The notes: generated from the letters alone by a model not told the origin. DNA of 64,000 bases from Terrimonas pollutisoli (GCF_029360765.1 NZ_JARKNA010000017.1:62001-126000), one strand, 5' to 3'; positions 9,514 through 17,472 are shown, numbered from the stretch's first letter. Numbers and translations are program-made.

Positions 9514-10563
9514 TTACCTGATGATTTTTATTGTAGATTTTTCGTTGAGATAGGCACTATTTGATATCACAATTTCTTTCACTCCGTCAAGTCCTTCTTT
9601 TAGATAAACCTGTTGATTGTCGAACCTTGAAATAGTTACCGGAATTTTCCTGACCTTATTGGCTCCGTCAGGTGCAAATACGAATGCCTTATTGCCATCC
9701 GCCTCTACCAAAGATCCATAGGGGATAACCTTGACATTTTCATCCTGGTTTGTAGATATTTCCGCTTTGCCAAACATACCTACCGCCGGTGTTATATCGC
9801 CTAATTTCAATTTCAATTCTATCTGAAAGGAGCCAAGTGTACGATCGGCTGTCTGCGACTTACGAAACACGAAAGCATCAATTTTTTTATCAGCATACCC
9901 ATCCAGCGTCACTGTTGCCGTTTGCCCTGGATTAACAATAGCCCATTCACGGTCTGTTACGCCGACTTTAAGTAAGTAGTTATTATTTTGCTGAGTTTCG
10001 TTAATAGCAAGGACGGGCATTCCCGGTCCGATTACTTCCCCTTCACTGGCGATTTTCTGACTTACAAAACCATCAGAGGCCGCATATATTTTTGAATAAT
10101 GAGCATTAAAGGCAACAGCCTCTTTTGCTTTGTGGGCAATATCCAGGGCGGTCTTTGTGTTTTGCAACTGCTCCAATGTAAAAACGCTGTCTTTGTAAAG
10201 ATTAGCGGCTCGTTCATAATCACGCTGCGCTTTGTCTACATTTAAACCGGATTGTGCTAAGCCAGCGGAAATTTCAGTTGAATTGAGTGTAGCGAGCAAC
10301 TGACCTTTTCGAAAGAACTGACCTTCCTCTACAAAAACACGGTTAATGACGCCACCTATTTTGAAAGAATATTTGGCTTCGCTTTCTGTGCTTACAAGGC
10401 CCGTCGCACTTATTTTTTTGGGTAATCCCAATGCAGATACAGCAGAAATCTTTACAGGGATAACATCTGATTCTCCCAATGAGTTTTTTGCTTTGTCTTC
10501 TTCCTTACAGGAATACAAAACTGATATTACCGCAATAACGCTGAACAATTGTATTTTTTTCAT
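9514..10563 (-). CDS. RND efflux periplasmic adaptor (MFP/HlyD family) lipoprotein
   Basis: A 349-residue membrane-fusion protein. The signal MKKIQLFSVIAVISVLYSC has a Cys that fits lipidation. After it come a lipoyl-like half (INRVFVEEGQFFRKGQLLATL), a short helical hairpin (residues about 100-150), the second lipoyl half (KIYAASDGFVSQKIASEGE) and a beta-barrel region with ATVTLDG. It bridges the inner-membrane pump to the TolC channel across the periplasm. It is packed between tolC (18 bases) and the pump gene (11 bases), so translation is probably coupled within one operon. Length and order match the family; nothing is missing. Confidence 0.92.
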   Translation of the reverse strand: MKKIQLFSVIAVISVLYSCKEEDKAKNSLGESDVIPVKISAVSALGLPKKISATGLVSTESEAKYSFKIGGVINRVFVEEGQFFRKGQLLATLNSTEISAGLAQSGLNVDKAQRDYERAANLYKDSVFTLEQLQNTKTALDIAHKAKEAVAFNAHYSKIYAASDGFVSQKIASEGEVIGPGMPVLAINETQQNNNYLLKVGVTDREWAIVNPGQTATVTLDGYADKKIDAFVFRKSQTADRTLGSFQIELKLKLGDITPAVGMFGKAEISTNQDENVKVIPYGSLVEADGNKAFVFAPDGANKVRKIPVTISRFDNQQVYLKEGLDGVKEIVISNSAYLNEKSTIKIIR

Positions 10564-10581
10564 AATAGTTCGTTTTTTTAT

Positions 10582-11919
10582 TTATTGAATAATGAAACTG
10601 GCATTTGCCCTTTCTATTTCAGTTGCTTTAATCCATGTATCAAACAGGGAGATATTTAGTTGCAGTTTTGCAGTTACAAGTTGATTTTGTGCATCCAATA
10701 GTTCTATAAAAAGCGCCTGACCTTCTTTATACAGGCGGAACATATCACTGTAATATTTTTGGGAAGAAACTACCTGGGATTGTGCCGCATTATATTCTGC
10801 AATGGCGGCCTTTAATAAATTAGCAGAGGTGGTTAGCTCTAATTTGAGTTGCTGTTCCACATAACTTGTTTGCGATCGCAGCACTTTCCCATCGGCTTCA
10901 GTCTGCTTGATTTTGTGTTTGTTTTTATTGCCGGAGAAAATATTCCACTCAAGCGATATACCCGCCAGGTAGTAGAATGATTTGTTGTTCACTTTAAAAT
11001 CAAATGCTTGTGTGCCGAGGTCAACAAATGAATTTAGTTTTGGACGATTGTACGATTTAGCGAGGGCCGTAATGTTTTGATTGATGGCAAGAGCCTGCTT
11101 CAATTTTCCAAGTTCCTCCCTTTTGGCAACCGTGGTATCAGTTAAAAACAAATCAACAGGAACGGCGGTAATGCTGTCTGTGATTATCTCCGTGTTCAAA
11201 TCAGTATTCAACAGGAAATTGAAATACACCCTCGCATTATTCTGTGTTTGCTTCGCAGATTCAAGCAGTGCGTTGTACTTGCTCACTTCATTATCGCTTC
11301 TTACAACTGCAGTCCGGTTTACTTTTTGATTATTAAATAGTGAAGTATTTACCCGTAGGTTTTCTTTTACAAGAGATAAAGCTGTTTGATAAATATCAAC
11401 TGCTTCACCAGCCTGTAAATATTTGTAATAGGCTTGTTTTACCTCTTTTACCAATTCCCTTTTATACAGGCTTATCTCAATTTGCTGCAAGCCGTATTGC
11501 TGTTTTTTTATTTTACGGTTGTATTCAATTTCCGCATTCAGAATAGGGTATGTTGTTCTTATTTTGGCATCATAAAAATTGTTGGGGTTAAGCAATATGC
11601 TTTGGTTTTGCACCTGCGGAAAACTATTGGCGCCTGTCATTTGATTGAGCGTTTTGTAAACTGGATTCATTAAATCTCCCACAGGAATATCCACGGTGCG
11701 CCCACCACCTGCAATAGTGTAGGTAGCGTTAAATCCAACTGAGGGAAGGAATAATGATTTCGCCTCTTTTAACGCATACAAACTTTTAGTGAGCAAAAAT
11801 TGCTGTTGCTTGATTGTTTCATTATTGTCTAATGCAGTTTTGATATAGGCATCTAAATTGGTTTGTGCGTATACCCCAATACCATTAAACAGCAGCAATG
11901 TGATAAAGACTTTTTTCAT
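10582..11919 (-). CDS. TolC-family outer-membrane efflux protein
   Basis: About 445 residues from the ATG at 11919, chosen because it begins a clean signal peptide (MKKVFITLLLFNGIGVYAQ); an in-frame upstream start would add 13 basic residues and spoil it. The mature part has the duplicated long-helix pattern of TolC/OprM proteins, with NLDAYIKTALDNNETIKQQ at the start and LLDAQNQLVTAKLQLNISLFD near the end. It forms the trimeric outer-membrane exit duct. It is the first gene of the pump operon, preceded by the palindrome TGAACAATGTTCA, which is also present before the TetR gene. Confidence 0.92.
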   Translation of the reverse strand: MKKVFITLLLFNGIGVYAQTNLDAYIKTALDNNETIKQQQFLLTKSLYALKEAKSLFLPSVGFNATYTIAGGGRTVDIPVGDLMNPVYKTLNQMTGANSFPQVQNQSILLNPNNFYDAKIRTTYPILNAEIEYNRKIKKQQYGLQQIEISLYKRELVKEVKQAYYKYLQAGEAVDIYQTALSLVKENLRVNTSLFNNQKVNRTAVVRSDNEVSKYNALLESAKQTQNNARVYFNFLLNTDLNTEIITDSITAVPVDLFLTDTTVAKREELGKLKQALAINQNITALAKSYNRPKLNSFVDLGTQAFDFKVNNKSFYYLAGISLEWNIFSGNKNKHKIKQTEADGKVLRSQTSYVEQQLKLELTTSANLLKAAIAEYNAAQSQVVSSQKYYSDMFRLYKEGQALFIELLDAQNQLVTAKLQLNISLFDTWIKATEIERANASFIIQ

Positions 11920-11951
11920 TTTAATATATTTTTTGAACGATAATATTTTAT

Positions 11952-11964
11952 TGAACAATGTTCA
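11952..11964. promoter_or_regulatory. Probable TetR operator in front of the tolC-adaptor-RND operon
   Basis: The 13-base palindrome TGAACAATGTTCA lies in the 62-base gap between the tetR stop and the tolC start. The identical core occurs in the tetR promoter at 12626-12638. No other copies were noticed. An identical palindrome before a TetR gene and before the adjacent efflux operon is the classic layout of a local repressor circuit; direct binding is inferred. Confidence 0.75.
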
Positions 11965-11981
11965 TTACATGTAAAAAAAAT

Positions 11982-12599
11982 TTACTTTTTTTCTATAAAT
12001 TTTAAAAACTCGTTAAACGCATCCGAAACGATAGTATCTGGCTTCTTTAAAAGAACTCCTTTTGTACGGGCCCGTGTTTCAAGACTACACATGCCATGCA
12101 CACAGCTCCATATCAGGTATGAGAGCGGCTCCAGCTTATGTCCTTTAAAATACCCGGCACCAATACATTCCTTCACTGTGGTTTGCAATACTTCAAACGT
12201 TGCAGCGCCCTCATTCCATTCTTTTGCCTCTATGCCATCGAGAAACTCCATTGGTTCCTTTAAATTAAACATCAGGTCATATTTATCTGGATTGTCCATT
12301 GCAAACTGGATGTAAACCTTGCCCATGGCTTTTAACCGCTCCATTGGGTCTTTTACATTATGCAGCACTCTGAATTGTCCACCCAGTTCAGCAAAGCATT
12401 GTGTGTGCAAGGCATGAAGAATGGCATTCTTATCTTTAAAATAAACATATACGGTTCCGATACTGTAATCAATGGAATCAGCGATATTGCGGATAGTAGT
12501 CTGCGCTATACCTTTTTCCACAAACAACTTCATTGACGCTTTTAATATCAAAGCTTTCAGATCTTCCTTTTCCCTTGCCTTGCGTTCTGCACTACTCAT
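11982..12599 (-). CDS. TetR-family transcriptional repressor of the efflux operon
   Basis: A 205-residue TetR regulator. Residues 10-60 carry the helix-turn-helix domain: LILKASMKLFVEKG, then TTIRNIADSIDYSIGTVYVYFKDKN with the usual Y-x-Y-F-K-x-K end. The C-terminal part is a helical ligand-binding domain (VYIQFAMDNPDKYDLMFN is typical of the WHG-type C-terminal domain). It is inferred to repress its own gene and the tolC-adaptor-RND operon that starts 62 bases downstream, since both are preceded by the same palindrome. The inducer is probably a substrate of the pump. No lesions are visible, in contrast to the neighbouring island genes. Confidence 0.93.
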   Translation of the reverse strand: MSSAERKAREKEDLKALILKASMKLFVEKGIAQTTIRNIADSIDYSIGTVYVYFKDKNAILHALHTQCFAELGGQFRVLHNVKDPMERLKAMGKVYIQFAMDNPDKYDLMFNLKEPMEFLDGIEAKEWNEGAATFEVLQTTVKECIGAGYFKGHKLEPLSYLIWSCVHGMCSLETRARTKGVLLKKPDTIVSDAFNEFLKFIEKK

Positions 12600-12616
12600 G
12601 ATGAATAATTAGAGTG

Positions 12617-12648
12617 CAAAGAAAATGAACAATGTTCATTTTTCAAAA
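12617..12648 (-). promoter_or_regulatory. tetR promoter with embedded operator palindrome
   Basis: Reading the minus strand, a TTTTG box (12644-12648) and a TTTCTTTG box (12617-12624) are separated by 19 bases, close to the Bacteroidota TTTG / TAnnTTTG promoter arrangement. The 17-base palindrome AATGAACAATGTTCATT (12624-12640) fills the spacer, where a bound repressor would block RNA polymerase. Its core equals the site before tolC. Confidence 0.65.
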
Positions 12649-12784
12649 TAATTTTACCCCCGCTCCGAAGTCCAGCACATTTGGCCATGATATCCATTCA
12701 GTTATCACTATTTCTTCTAATAATTTTTTTGCGGTAGTTCAATCCCTAATCCTTTAGGGAATAAATGATTGGGAGTTAATGTAT

Positions 12785-12931
12785 CTACTTAGGCTTCCAA
12801 TTGATATGATATATCTTAACTGGGTAATCATCTATTATAAGTCTCTTTAGCAGTTTGTGTTGTTCCAGTTCTTTAAGTTTTTTGGCCAAAACTTTTGCGG
12901 TAATTGTGTTGAAGGAAAATGCGGGTAATTG
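12785..12931 (-). pseudogene. HxlR-family regulator remnant
   Basis: A 48-residue open frame without its own start reads ITAKVLAKKLKELEQHKLLKR and then DDYPVKIYHI. This is the recognition helix and wing of an HxlR winged-helix regulator (family pattern I-x-x-x-x-L-x-x-x-L-x-x-L-E-x-x-G-L-V-x-R). The N-terminal half is missing where repeat copy 2 begins, and the frame ends early after NWKPK. It is a truncated relic. The motif match is good although the fragment is short. Confidence 0.6.
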
Positions 12932-12935
12932 AGCC

Positions 12936-13149
12936 TGATCTTTTTTGCCGTATACGCTAAGTAGAAAATTATCGCAAATATCTGGAGTAAGGCACCGAAA
13001 ATTATTTTTTTTCCATGAATCGCTTTAGACGATTCCATCTCTATAAGTAACCTTCCAATGCCTCATCGGTACGGAGGGAGGAGATATTCTTTCAAGATTT
13101 CAAAATCGATGATGTGACAGCTACAAATGTTTTTGAATTGTTTATCATA
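12936..13149 (-). repeat. Direct repeat copy 2: degenerate recombinase-like fragment
   Basis: Same orientation and content as the copy at 3730-3945. It starts with the same MINNSKTF codons and shares the WNRLxRFMEK segment, but has in-frame stops after SSILKS and after LEGYL, so it is non-coding. The shared block ends with the codons for YGKKD, next to the HxlR remnant. The two copies bracket about 9 kb carrying the efflux cassette as a direct repeat pair. Confidence 0.7.
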
Positions 13150-13230
13150 ACTCAAATAATAAAACATTATGTAAAACAATAGGAACTGCTTTTATTACAA
13201 CTCGTTCTGTAGCTGGGCTTACCTTTTATT

Positions 13231-13275
13231 CCTTTACATAATGAATTTGTATGCATAAGAATTGTTATGTAAAGG
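13231..13275. repeat. Inverted repeat CCTTTACATAA / TTATGTAAAGG
   Basis: A perfect 11-base inverted repeat (13231-13241 and 13265-13275) with a 23-base spacer. Further TTATGTAAA/TTACATAAA motifs lie close by at 13166-13175 and 13276-13285. It sits between repeat copy 2 and the DUF1016 relic. It could be a terminal inverted repeat or a recombination site of a lost element. Confidence 0.4.
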
Positions 13276-13781
13276 TTTACATAAAAGTTCCAGCATGAAA
13301 TGCTCGATCTTATTGAGGATTGCATTTTCCAGTTGTTTTGAATGGCTTCAATCTCGTAAAAGTTTCGCTCAGCTCATCATTAATCTTCAATAATTGAACG
13401 TAGTAGGACCAGGACAATTGTAATGAACTTCCCATTTTCCCAACCGCTGGTTGGGATTTCTTACTTCTGCCTGATTTCCCAATCGCCGGTTGGGAAATCT
13501 TGTCCTTATATGGCAAGTAAAACTTCCTCATCTATTCCAGATTGGAACGGGAATAGCCACTTCCGTATTCGGCGGTTAAATTAGCACTTAATTGAATTAA
13601 GGTTTTTCGGCATAGCCAGCTATTTCTTGTCCTTTTTGTTCATACTGCACAATCATTTTGCCTATTTAAAAGTGAGTATAGACGACAACACTGTTCACAT
13701 TACGAACTATTATCGCTCTCGCTTCTTCAATTAAAGTTCTTATCGAGTCAAACAAGTTATTATTCACTTGCGCTTTTTCAT
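13276..13781 (-). pseudogene. DUF1016 (YhcG/PDDEXK nuclease) family pseudogene
   Basis: Pieces of a DUF1016 N-terminal region appear in order but in different frames. MKKRK at 13781 ends in a stop; then NNLFDSIRTLIEEARAII and VVVYTHF, a nonsense codon, and IGKMIVQYEQKGQEIAGYAEK. These are followed by MRKFYLPYKDKIS, LSWSYYVQLLKIND, FYEIEAIQNNW and finally ILNKIEHFMLEL. At least three frameshifts or stops break the gene, and the stretch between NNW and ILNKIEHF, plus the C-terminal nuclease end, is deleted. A direct short repeat (SQPAIGKSGRSKKSQPAVGK) lies in the middle. Intact members are about 340 residues and often sit on mobile or defence islands. The gene is dead; family recognition is strong. 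Confidence 0.75.
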
Positions 13782-13798
13782 CGTTAGTTTATAAAGGA

Positions 13799-15004
13799 TT
13801 AGATTGCTTTTAATAATTTTTGCTTCAATTGCTCCATATCATTACTAACCTTGTTATCCAGGATCTTTGCATAAATCTGCGTTGTACGAAGATTTTTATG
13901 CCCTAACATTTTCCCAACCGTTTCAATAGGAACACCATTGGTTAATGTTACGGTAGTTGCAAAAGTGTGCCGGGCACAATGAAAGGTGAGTTCCTTATCG
14001 AATCCGCATATATCACGGATCTCCTTCAGATAGCTATTCAACCGTTGATTACTAAGTTTTGGAAGAAGAATCCCAGAACTAATAATTTGAGGTTGATCAG
14101 AATACTTTTCTAAAATCGATTTGGCTGTGGGCAATAAGGGAATTCTGGAAGCAGTATCAGTCTTTGTTCTTCTTGTGAAAATCCATTGCTCTCCATCAAT
14201 GCCTATTGAAATATCTTTTGGGGTTAGCACCATGACATCACTATAAGAAAGCCCGTCGTAACAACTGAACAGAAATATATCACGAACCTGGTCTAACCGT
14301 TGAACCGGAAGATTCTTATCGCCAACAATTCCAATTCATCTTTAAGCAGAAAACTCCTATGCGTTTCTTTAGTTGTGATTTTATAAGAAGCCATTCATTA
14401 GCTACACATTGCCGGAGGACCTTTTTCAGTTTTTTAATATTGCACGTTGCTGAATTGTGTTGCAGTTGTTGAACTGCCTTTAAGTAAAACTCATAATCGG
14501 TAATAAACTTATGGTTGACTTCTGTGAGATAAACATCTTTTTTATTGAATTTGCACTCTATAAAATTTTTCAACGAACTGAGGGCTGATTTGAATTTCTT
14601 GAATGTTTCATGAGCGAATTCTAATCCCACCAGTTTTTCAAATTTGTCATTGTGATATTTATAAACTTCAATTAAACTGTGCTGCTTTTCTTCCGTTCTG
14701 TTGAGAATTTTAGATTTGACTTGTTCCGCAGATAACGGTTCGTTGCGTAAGGTATATTTCTTTTGAAAGGCAAAAATGTTACCCTGAATAGCATCCAGGT
14801 ACGCATTAAGATTTTTCAACTCCTCTTTGTTTCCAGTAGCTCGTCCAACAGCTTGATTCCATTTTGACCCAGATTCGCAACTTCTTTGAACACTCCATTC
14901 CGCTCTTTTCCATTAATAGTAACCCGAACATAAATGGGTAAGGATTTTACATTGCATCTTTTCCCTTTTTTAAGAAAGAAAAGCACTTTGAAACTTTGGC
15001 TCAT
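13799..15004 (-). pseudogene. Arm-type tyrosine recombinase (IntDOT-like integrase), frameshifted
   Basis: Three frames give one integrase. The arm-DNA-binding start (FFLKKGKRCNVKSLPIYVRV) runs from 15004 to about 14816. The core-binding domain (LNAYLDAIQGNIFAF, then KFITDYEFYLK) runs to about 14340. The catalytic domain includes FLFSCYDGLSYSDV, the box HCARHTFATTV and LGHKNLRTTQIYAKI, with the nucleophile Tyr near its C-terminus. Frame breaks lie near 14818 and around 14310-14345. The position usually held by the first catalytic Arg is Ser (GLSYSDV), as reported for IntDOT of Bacteroides. The gene reads away from tRNA-Lys about 250 bases upstream, which is typical of a tRNA-targeting island. 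It is non-functional as written. Confidence 0.88.
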
Positions 15005-15101
15005 AAGAAATGACTTTAAACGGTTATAAAATTACCATTCATAGTGACGTTGAAAAGGCATGTTCAAATTCTGAATACCTGCTGGAAACGGGTTTCAGAA
15101 A

Positions 15102-15145
15102 AATTTGAGCGGGCAAATTTGAAAATGGTTTTGCCCGCTCGAATT
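15102..15145. repeat. 16-bp hairpin upstream of the integrase
   Basis: AATTTGAGCGGGCAAA (15102-15117) pairs with TTTGCCCGCTCGAATT (15130-15145), with one G-U pair and a 12-base loop. It lies between the integrase start and the tRNA-Lys terminator. It may be an attachment-region structure or a regulatory hairpin for the integrase. Confidence 0.5.
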
Positions 15146-15180
15146 ACGCACCAGAACTCGGAGATTTTTGACAATCCAGG

Positions 15181-15222
15181 AAAAACAAAAAGCCCCGCAA
15201 ATTCAATATTTGCAGGGCTTTT
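15181..15222 (-). terminator. Terminator of the tRNA-Lys transcript
   Basis: AAAGCCCCGCAAAT (15189-15202) and ATTTGCAGGGCTTT (15208-15221) form a 14-base stem with one mismatch. On the minus strand the stem is followed by TTTTTGTTTTT, a good intrinsic terminator about 35 bases past the tRNA 3' end. Confidence 0.8.
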
Positions 15223-15256
15223 GATCGATTTGAAGCAATTTGGGTAGCCTAATCTG

Positions 15257-15329
15257 TGATCCCGCTGGGACTCGAACCCAGGGCCCCATCATTAAAAGTG
15301 ATGTGCTCTACCAACTGAGCTACGAGATC
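15257..15329 (-). tRNA. tRNA-Lys (anticodon UUU)
   Basis: A complete 73-base cloverleaf on the minus strand. The acceptor stem GATCTCG pairs with CGGGATC (one G-U) and is followed by discriminator A. The D-arm stem is GCTC/GAGC, the anticodon stem CATCA/TGATG has loop CTTTTAA giving anticodon TTT, and the T-arm is CTGGG-TTCGAGT-CCCAG. CCA is not encoded. The integrase relic and a terminator lie downstream of its 3' end, so it is the likely historical landing site of the island. No second copy of the tRNA 3' end was found in the window. Confidence 0.97.
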
Positions 15330-15538
15330 AACCTGATGTTCAGACCGTTTATCTGAACGGGGTGCAAAAATACAGTCTCACACCTTTCGCACCAAAAATT
15401 TTTCAAATTATTCTGGTAATATTTTAACCAGATGTTGGTGATAGTGAAGAGCTTTTTTAAGAATGATCATTCTCAACTCCGGTATTGAGTCTTAGTGCTG
15501 ATTATTTCAATGATGGGAAATTGAATTAGACCGGGCAA

Positions 15539-16051
15539 TTAATCAAAATTGTTTTCCCAACCTTCGGTTTTTAACTTCTTTATTTTGTCAAGTACTTCTG
15601 CATTCAAAGAGTTTTTATAATCAACTACTGTGCGGGATATTTTGTCATCCGTTGTGCCGAGAATTTGTGCCGCTAATATGCCGGCATTCTTTGCTGCATT
15701 TAATGCAACGGTGGCAACGGGTACTCCATTCGGCATTTGTAAAATAGAAAGAACAGAATCCCATCCGTCAATAGAGTTGGATGACTTGATAGGAACGCCA
15801 ATAACGGGTAAAGAAGTTATAGAAGCAACCATACCCGGCAAGTGTGCTGCGCCACCCGCACCGGCTATAATTACCTTTAATCCCCGGCCTTTTGCTTTTT
15901 GCGCATATTCTACCATGCGTAATGGTGTACGATGAGCCGATACAACTGTCACTTCGTGCGCAATGCCAAACTGTTTTAAGATTTCAGATGCAGCCTGCAT
16001 GATGCTGAGATCGCTATCGCTGCCCATGATGATACCGACTTGTGGATTCAT
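15539..16051 (-). CDS. purE: N5-carboxyaminoimidazole ribonucleotide mutase
   Basis: 170 residues, the normal size of class I PurE. The phosphate-binding GSDSDLSIM is at residues 10-18, the catalytic His is in SAHRTP (residues 39-43), and GAGGAAHLPGM follows. It converts N5-CAIR to 4-carboxy-AIR in purine biosynthesis, using the product of PurK. The partner purK gene is on the same strand 6 kb upstream, with an RND efflux operon between the two. Start and length agree with the family, so this is a confident call. Confidence 0.97.
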   Translation of the reverse strand: MNPQVGIIMGSDSDLSIMQAASEILKQFGIAHEVTVVSAHRTPLRMVEYAQKAKGRGLKVIIAGAGGAAHLPGMVASITSLPVIGVPIKSSNSIDGWDSVLSILQMPNGVPVATVALNAAKNAGILAAQILGTTDDKISRTVVDYKNSLNAEVLDKIKKLKTEGWENNFD

Positions 16052-16074
16052 GCAGCAAAGAAAAGCTAAAATCT

Positions 16075-16154
16075 ATTTCACGCAAAGATGCAAAGAAAAA
16101 TAAGGCGCTAAGGGCTACTTTGAAGCTTTGCTCCCTGGCGTCTTTGCGTGAAAT
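16075..16154. repeat. Inverted repeat ATTTCACGCAAAGA / TCTTTGCGTGAAAT
   Basis: A perfect 14-base inverted repeat (16075-16088 and 16141-16154) fills the gap between the TolC-family gene and purE. The inner part has further CAAAG/CTTTG runs. The half-motif GCTTTGCGTGAAA recurs near 29667-29680, so this is a dispersed repeat. As RNA it folds into a long hairpin between two co-directional genes. Confidence 0.65.
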
Positions 16155-16155
16155 T

Positions 16156-17472
16156 TTATTTCACCAAATTTCCTTTCAATCTCAGCAACTCTGTCTCCGC
16201 TAACTTGGTTGCATATCTTGCTGCAATCAAGCGGTTGTTGGCTGCTTCCAAACTGTTTTGTGCTTCGCGGAGCTGAACTAATGTCGCCGCCCCTAATTTG
16301 TACGTTTGAAAAACGATATCAACATTTTCCCTTGCCAGTAAAATATTTTCTTCTTCTAATGCCAGGGCTTTTTTCTGTAATTCATAATTTTTAAAAGCTG
16401 TTATGATATCCAAATTGACGAGGGATCGCTGGTTTTCAAAAACTAATTGTTGATAGCGGATATCCAACTCAGCTTGCCGTATCAGTCGTTTTGTATTAAA
16501 GCGATTGAAGATGGGAATATTAGCGGTAAAGCCATAATTTAGCCCGTTGGACTGGTTAAAAAGAGGAGAGAAGGGGTTGATAACTTTTTTATTATCTGTT
16601 CGACTGTAATTATAAGCTGAATTAAATGATACAATTGGCAATCGATCCGCTTTTCTTTCGTTTAGCGTGAGCCTGGCGATGTCAACATTTTTTTGAGCGA
16701 TAAGGAGTCCGGGATTATTTTTTTCAATGTCCAATTGTATATCACCCAAACCGATAGTTGTATTGATAGGAATGGAATCACTCACTTCAAAATTTATCCC
16801 TTTGTTTACATTCATCGCCTGGTTCAATTGCTCTTTTAGCTGTTCGATCAATGTTTGTTGTTCAAGTTTTAATGCCTTCTGAGCATTAAGGTCTACCTTG
16901 CTTTGCAGCAAATCGGGTTTGATGCCGGTTCCAATATCTAATTTGTATTGAGATAATCGTACTCTTTCTTCATTCAATGTAATTTGTTCTTCTACTGCTT
17001 TTAACTGTTGTTTTTGCCGCACAATATTGTAATAGGTAGTAATAACGGTTGCAATACTATTGACAACCTGGTTTTTTATTTCCAACGAACCAAGTTGCAC
17101 ATATTCGGCGGCCTTATCTTTTATGGCAAACATTTTCAACCCGTCAAACAATGTCCAATTAAGTGCTACAGAGGCAGCAGTGTTATGTGACCGGATATTT
17201 TTTTGTTCCCGCTTCGAACCGTCTGCCAATGTCTGGCGCTGGTTATTGTTGTTCCAGGTAGTTCCCAATGTGCCGTTCAATGTGGGAAGAAAAGCTGCAT
17301 TGCGATACGAATAATCCAGGGCTGCCACCAGGGAGTCATTTTTTGACAGTTGTATGTCGTAGTTATTCTGCAAAGCCGTAGCAATCGCTTCTTCCAACGT
17401 GAGTAGTTGCTGTGCAAATGAATTTGTATAAAAAAACAAGACCGATAAAAAAACAATAAATCCTTTTTTCAT
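16156..17472 (-). CDS. TolC-family outer-membrane efflux protein
   Basis: 438 residues with a signal peptide (MKKGFIVFLSVLFFYTNSFAQ). The mature protein opens LLTLEEAIATALQNNYDIQ and has the repeated TolC helices, including LSQYKLDIGTGIKPDLLQSK and LAETELLRLKGN at the end. It is the outer-membrane duct for the RND pump encoded 68 bases upstream and the adaptor before that, an adaptor-pump-duct operon on the minus strand. This differs from the first operon, where the duct gene comes first. No local repressor gene accompanies it. Confidence 0.93.
   Translation of the reverse strand: MKKGFIVFLSVLFFYTNSFAQQLLTLEEAIATALQNNYDIQLSKNDSLVAALDYSYRNAAFLPTLNGTLGTTWNNNNQRQTLADGSKREQKNIRSHNTAASVALNWTLFDGLKMFAIKDKAAEYVQLGSLEIKNQVVNSIATVITTYYNIVRQKQQLKAVEEQITLNEERVRLSQYKLDIGTGIKPDLLQSKVDLNAQKALKLEQQTLIEQLKEQLNQAMNVNKGINFEVSDSIPINTTIGLGDIQLDIEKNNPGLLIAQKNVDIARLTLNERKADRLPIVSFNSAYNYSRTDNKKVINPFSPLFNQSNGLNYGFTANIPIFNRFNTKRLIRQAELDIRYQQLVFENQRSLVNLDIITAFKNYELQKKALALEEENILLARENVDIVFQTYKLGAATLVQLREAQNSLEAANNRLIAARYATKLAETELLRLKGNLVK

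Noticed and set aside
12847..13038. 63-residue minus-strand frame spanning repeat copy 2 and the HxlR remnant
   Set aside because: It is a chance fusion of out-of-frame repeat sequence with a different frame of the HxlR relic.
15257..15329. Second copy of the tRNA-Lys 3' end as island far attachment site
   Set aside because: I looked for the acceptor/T-arm sequence through the window and found no duplicate, so the island boundary on the left cannot be fixed this way.
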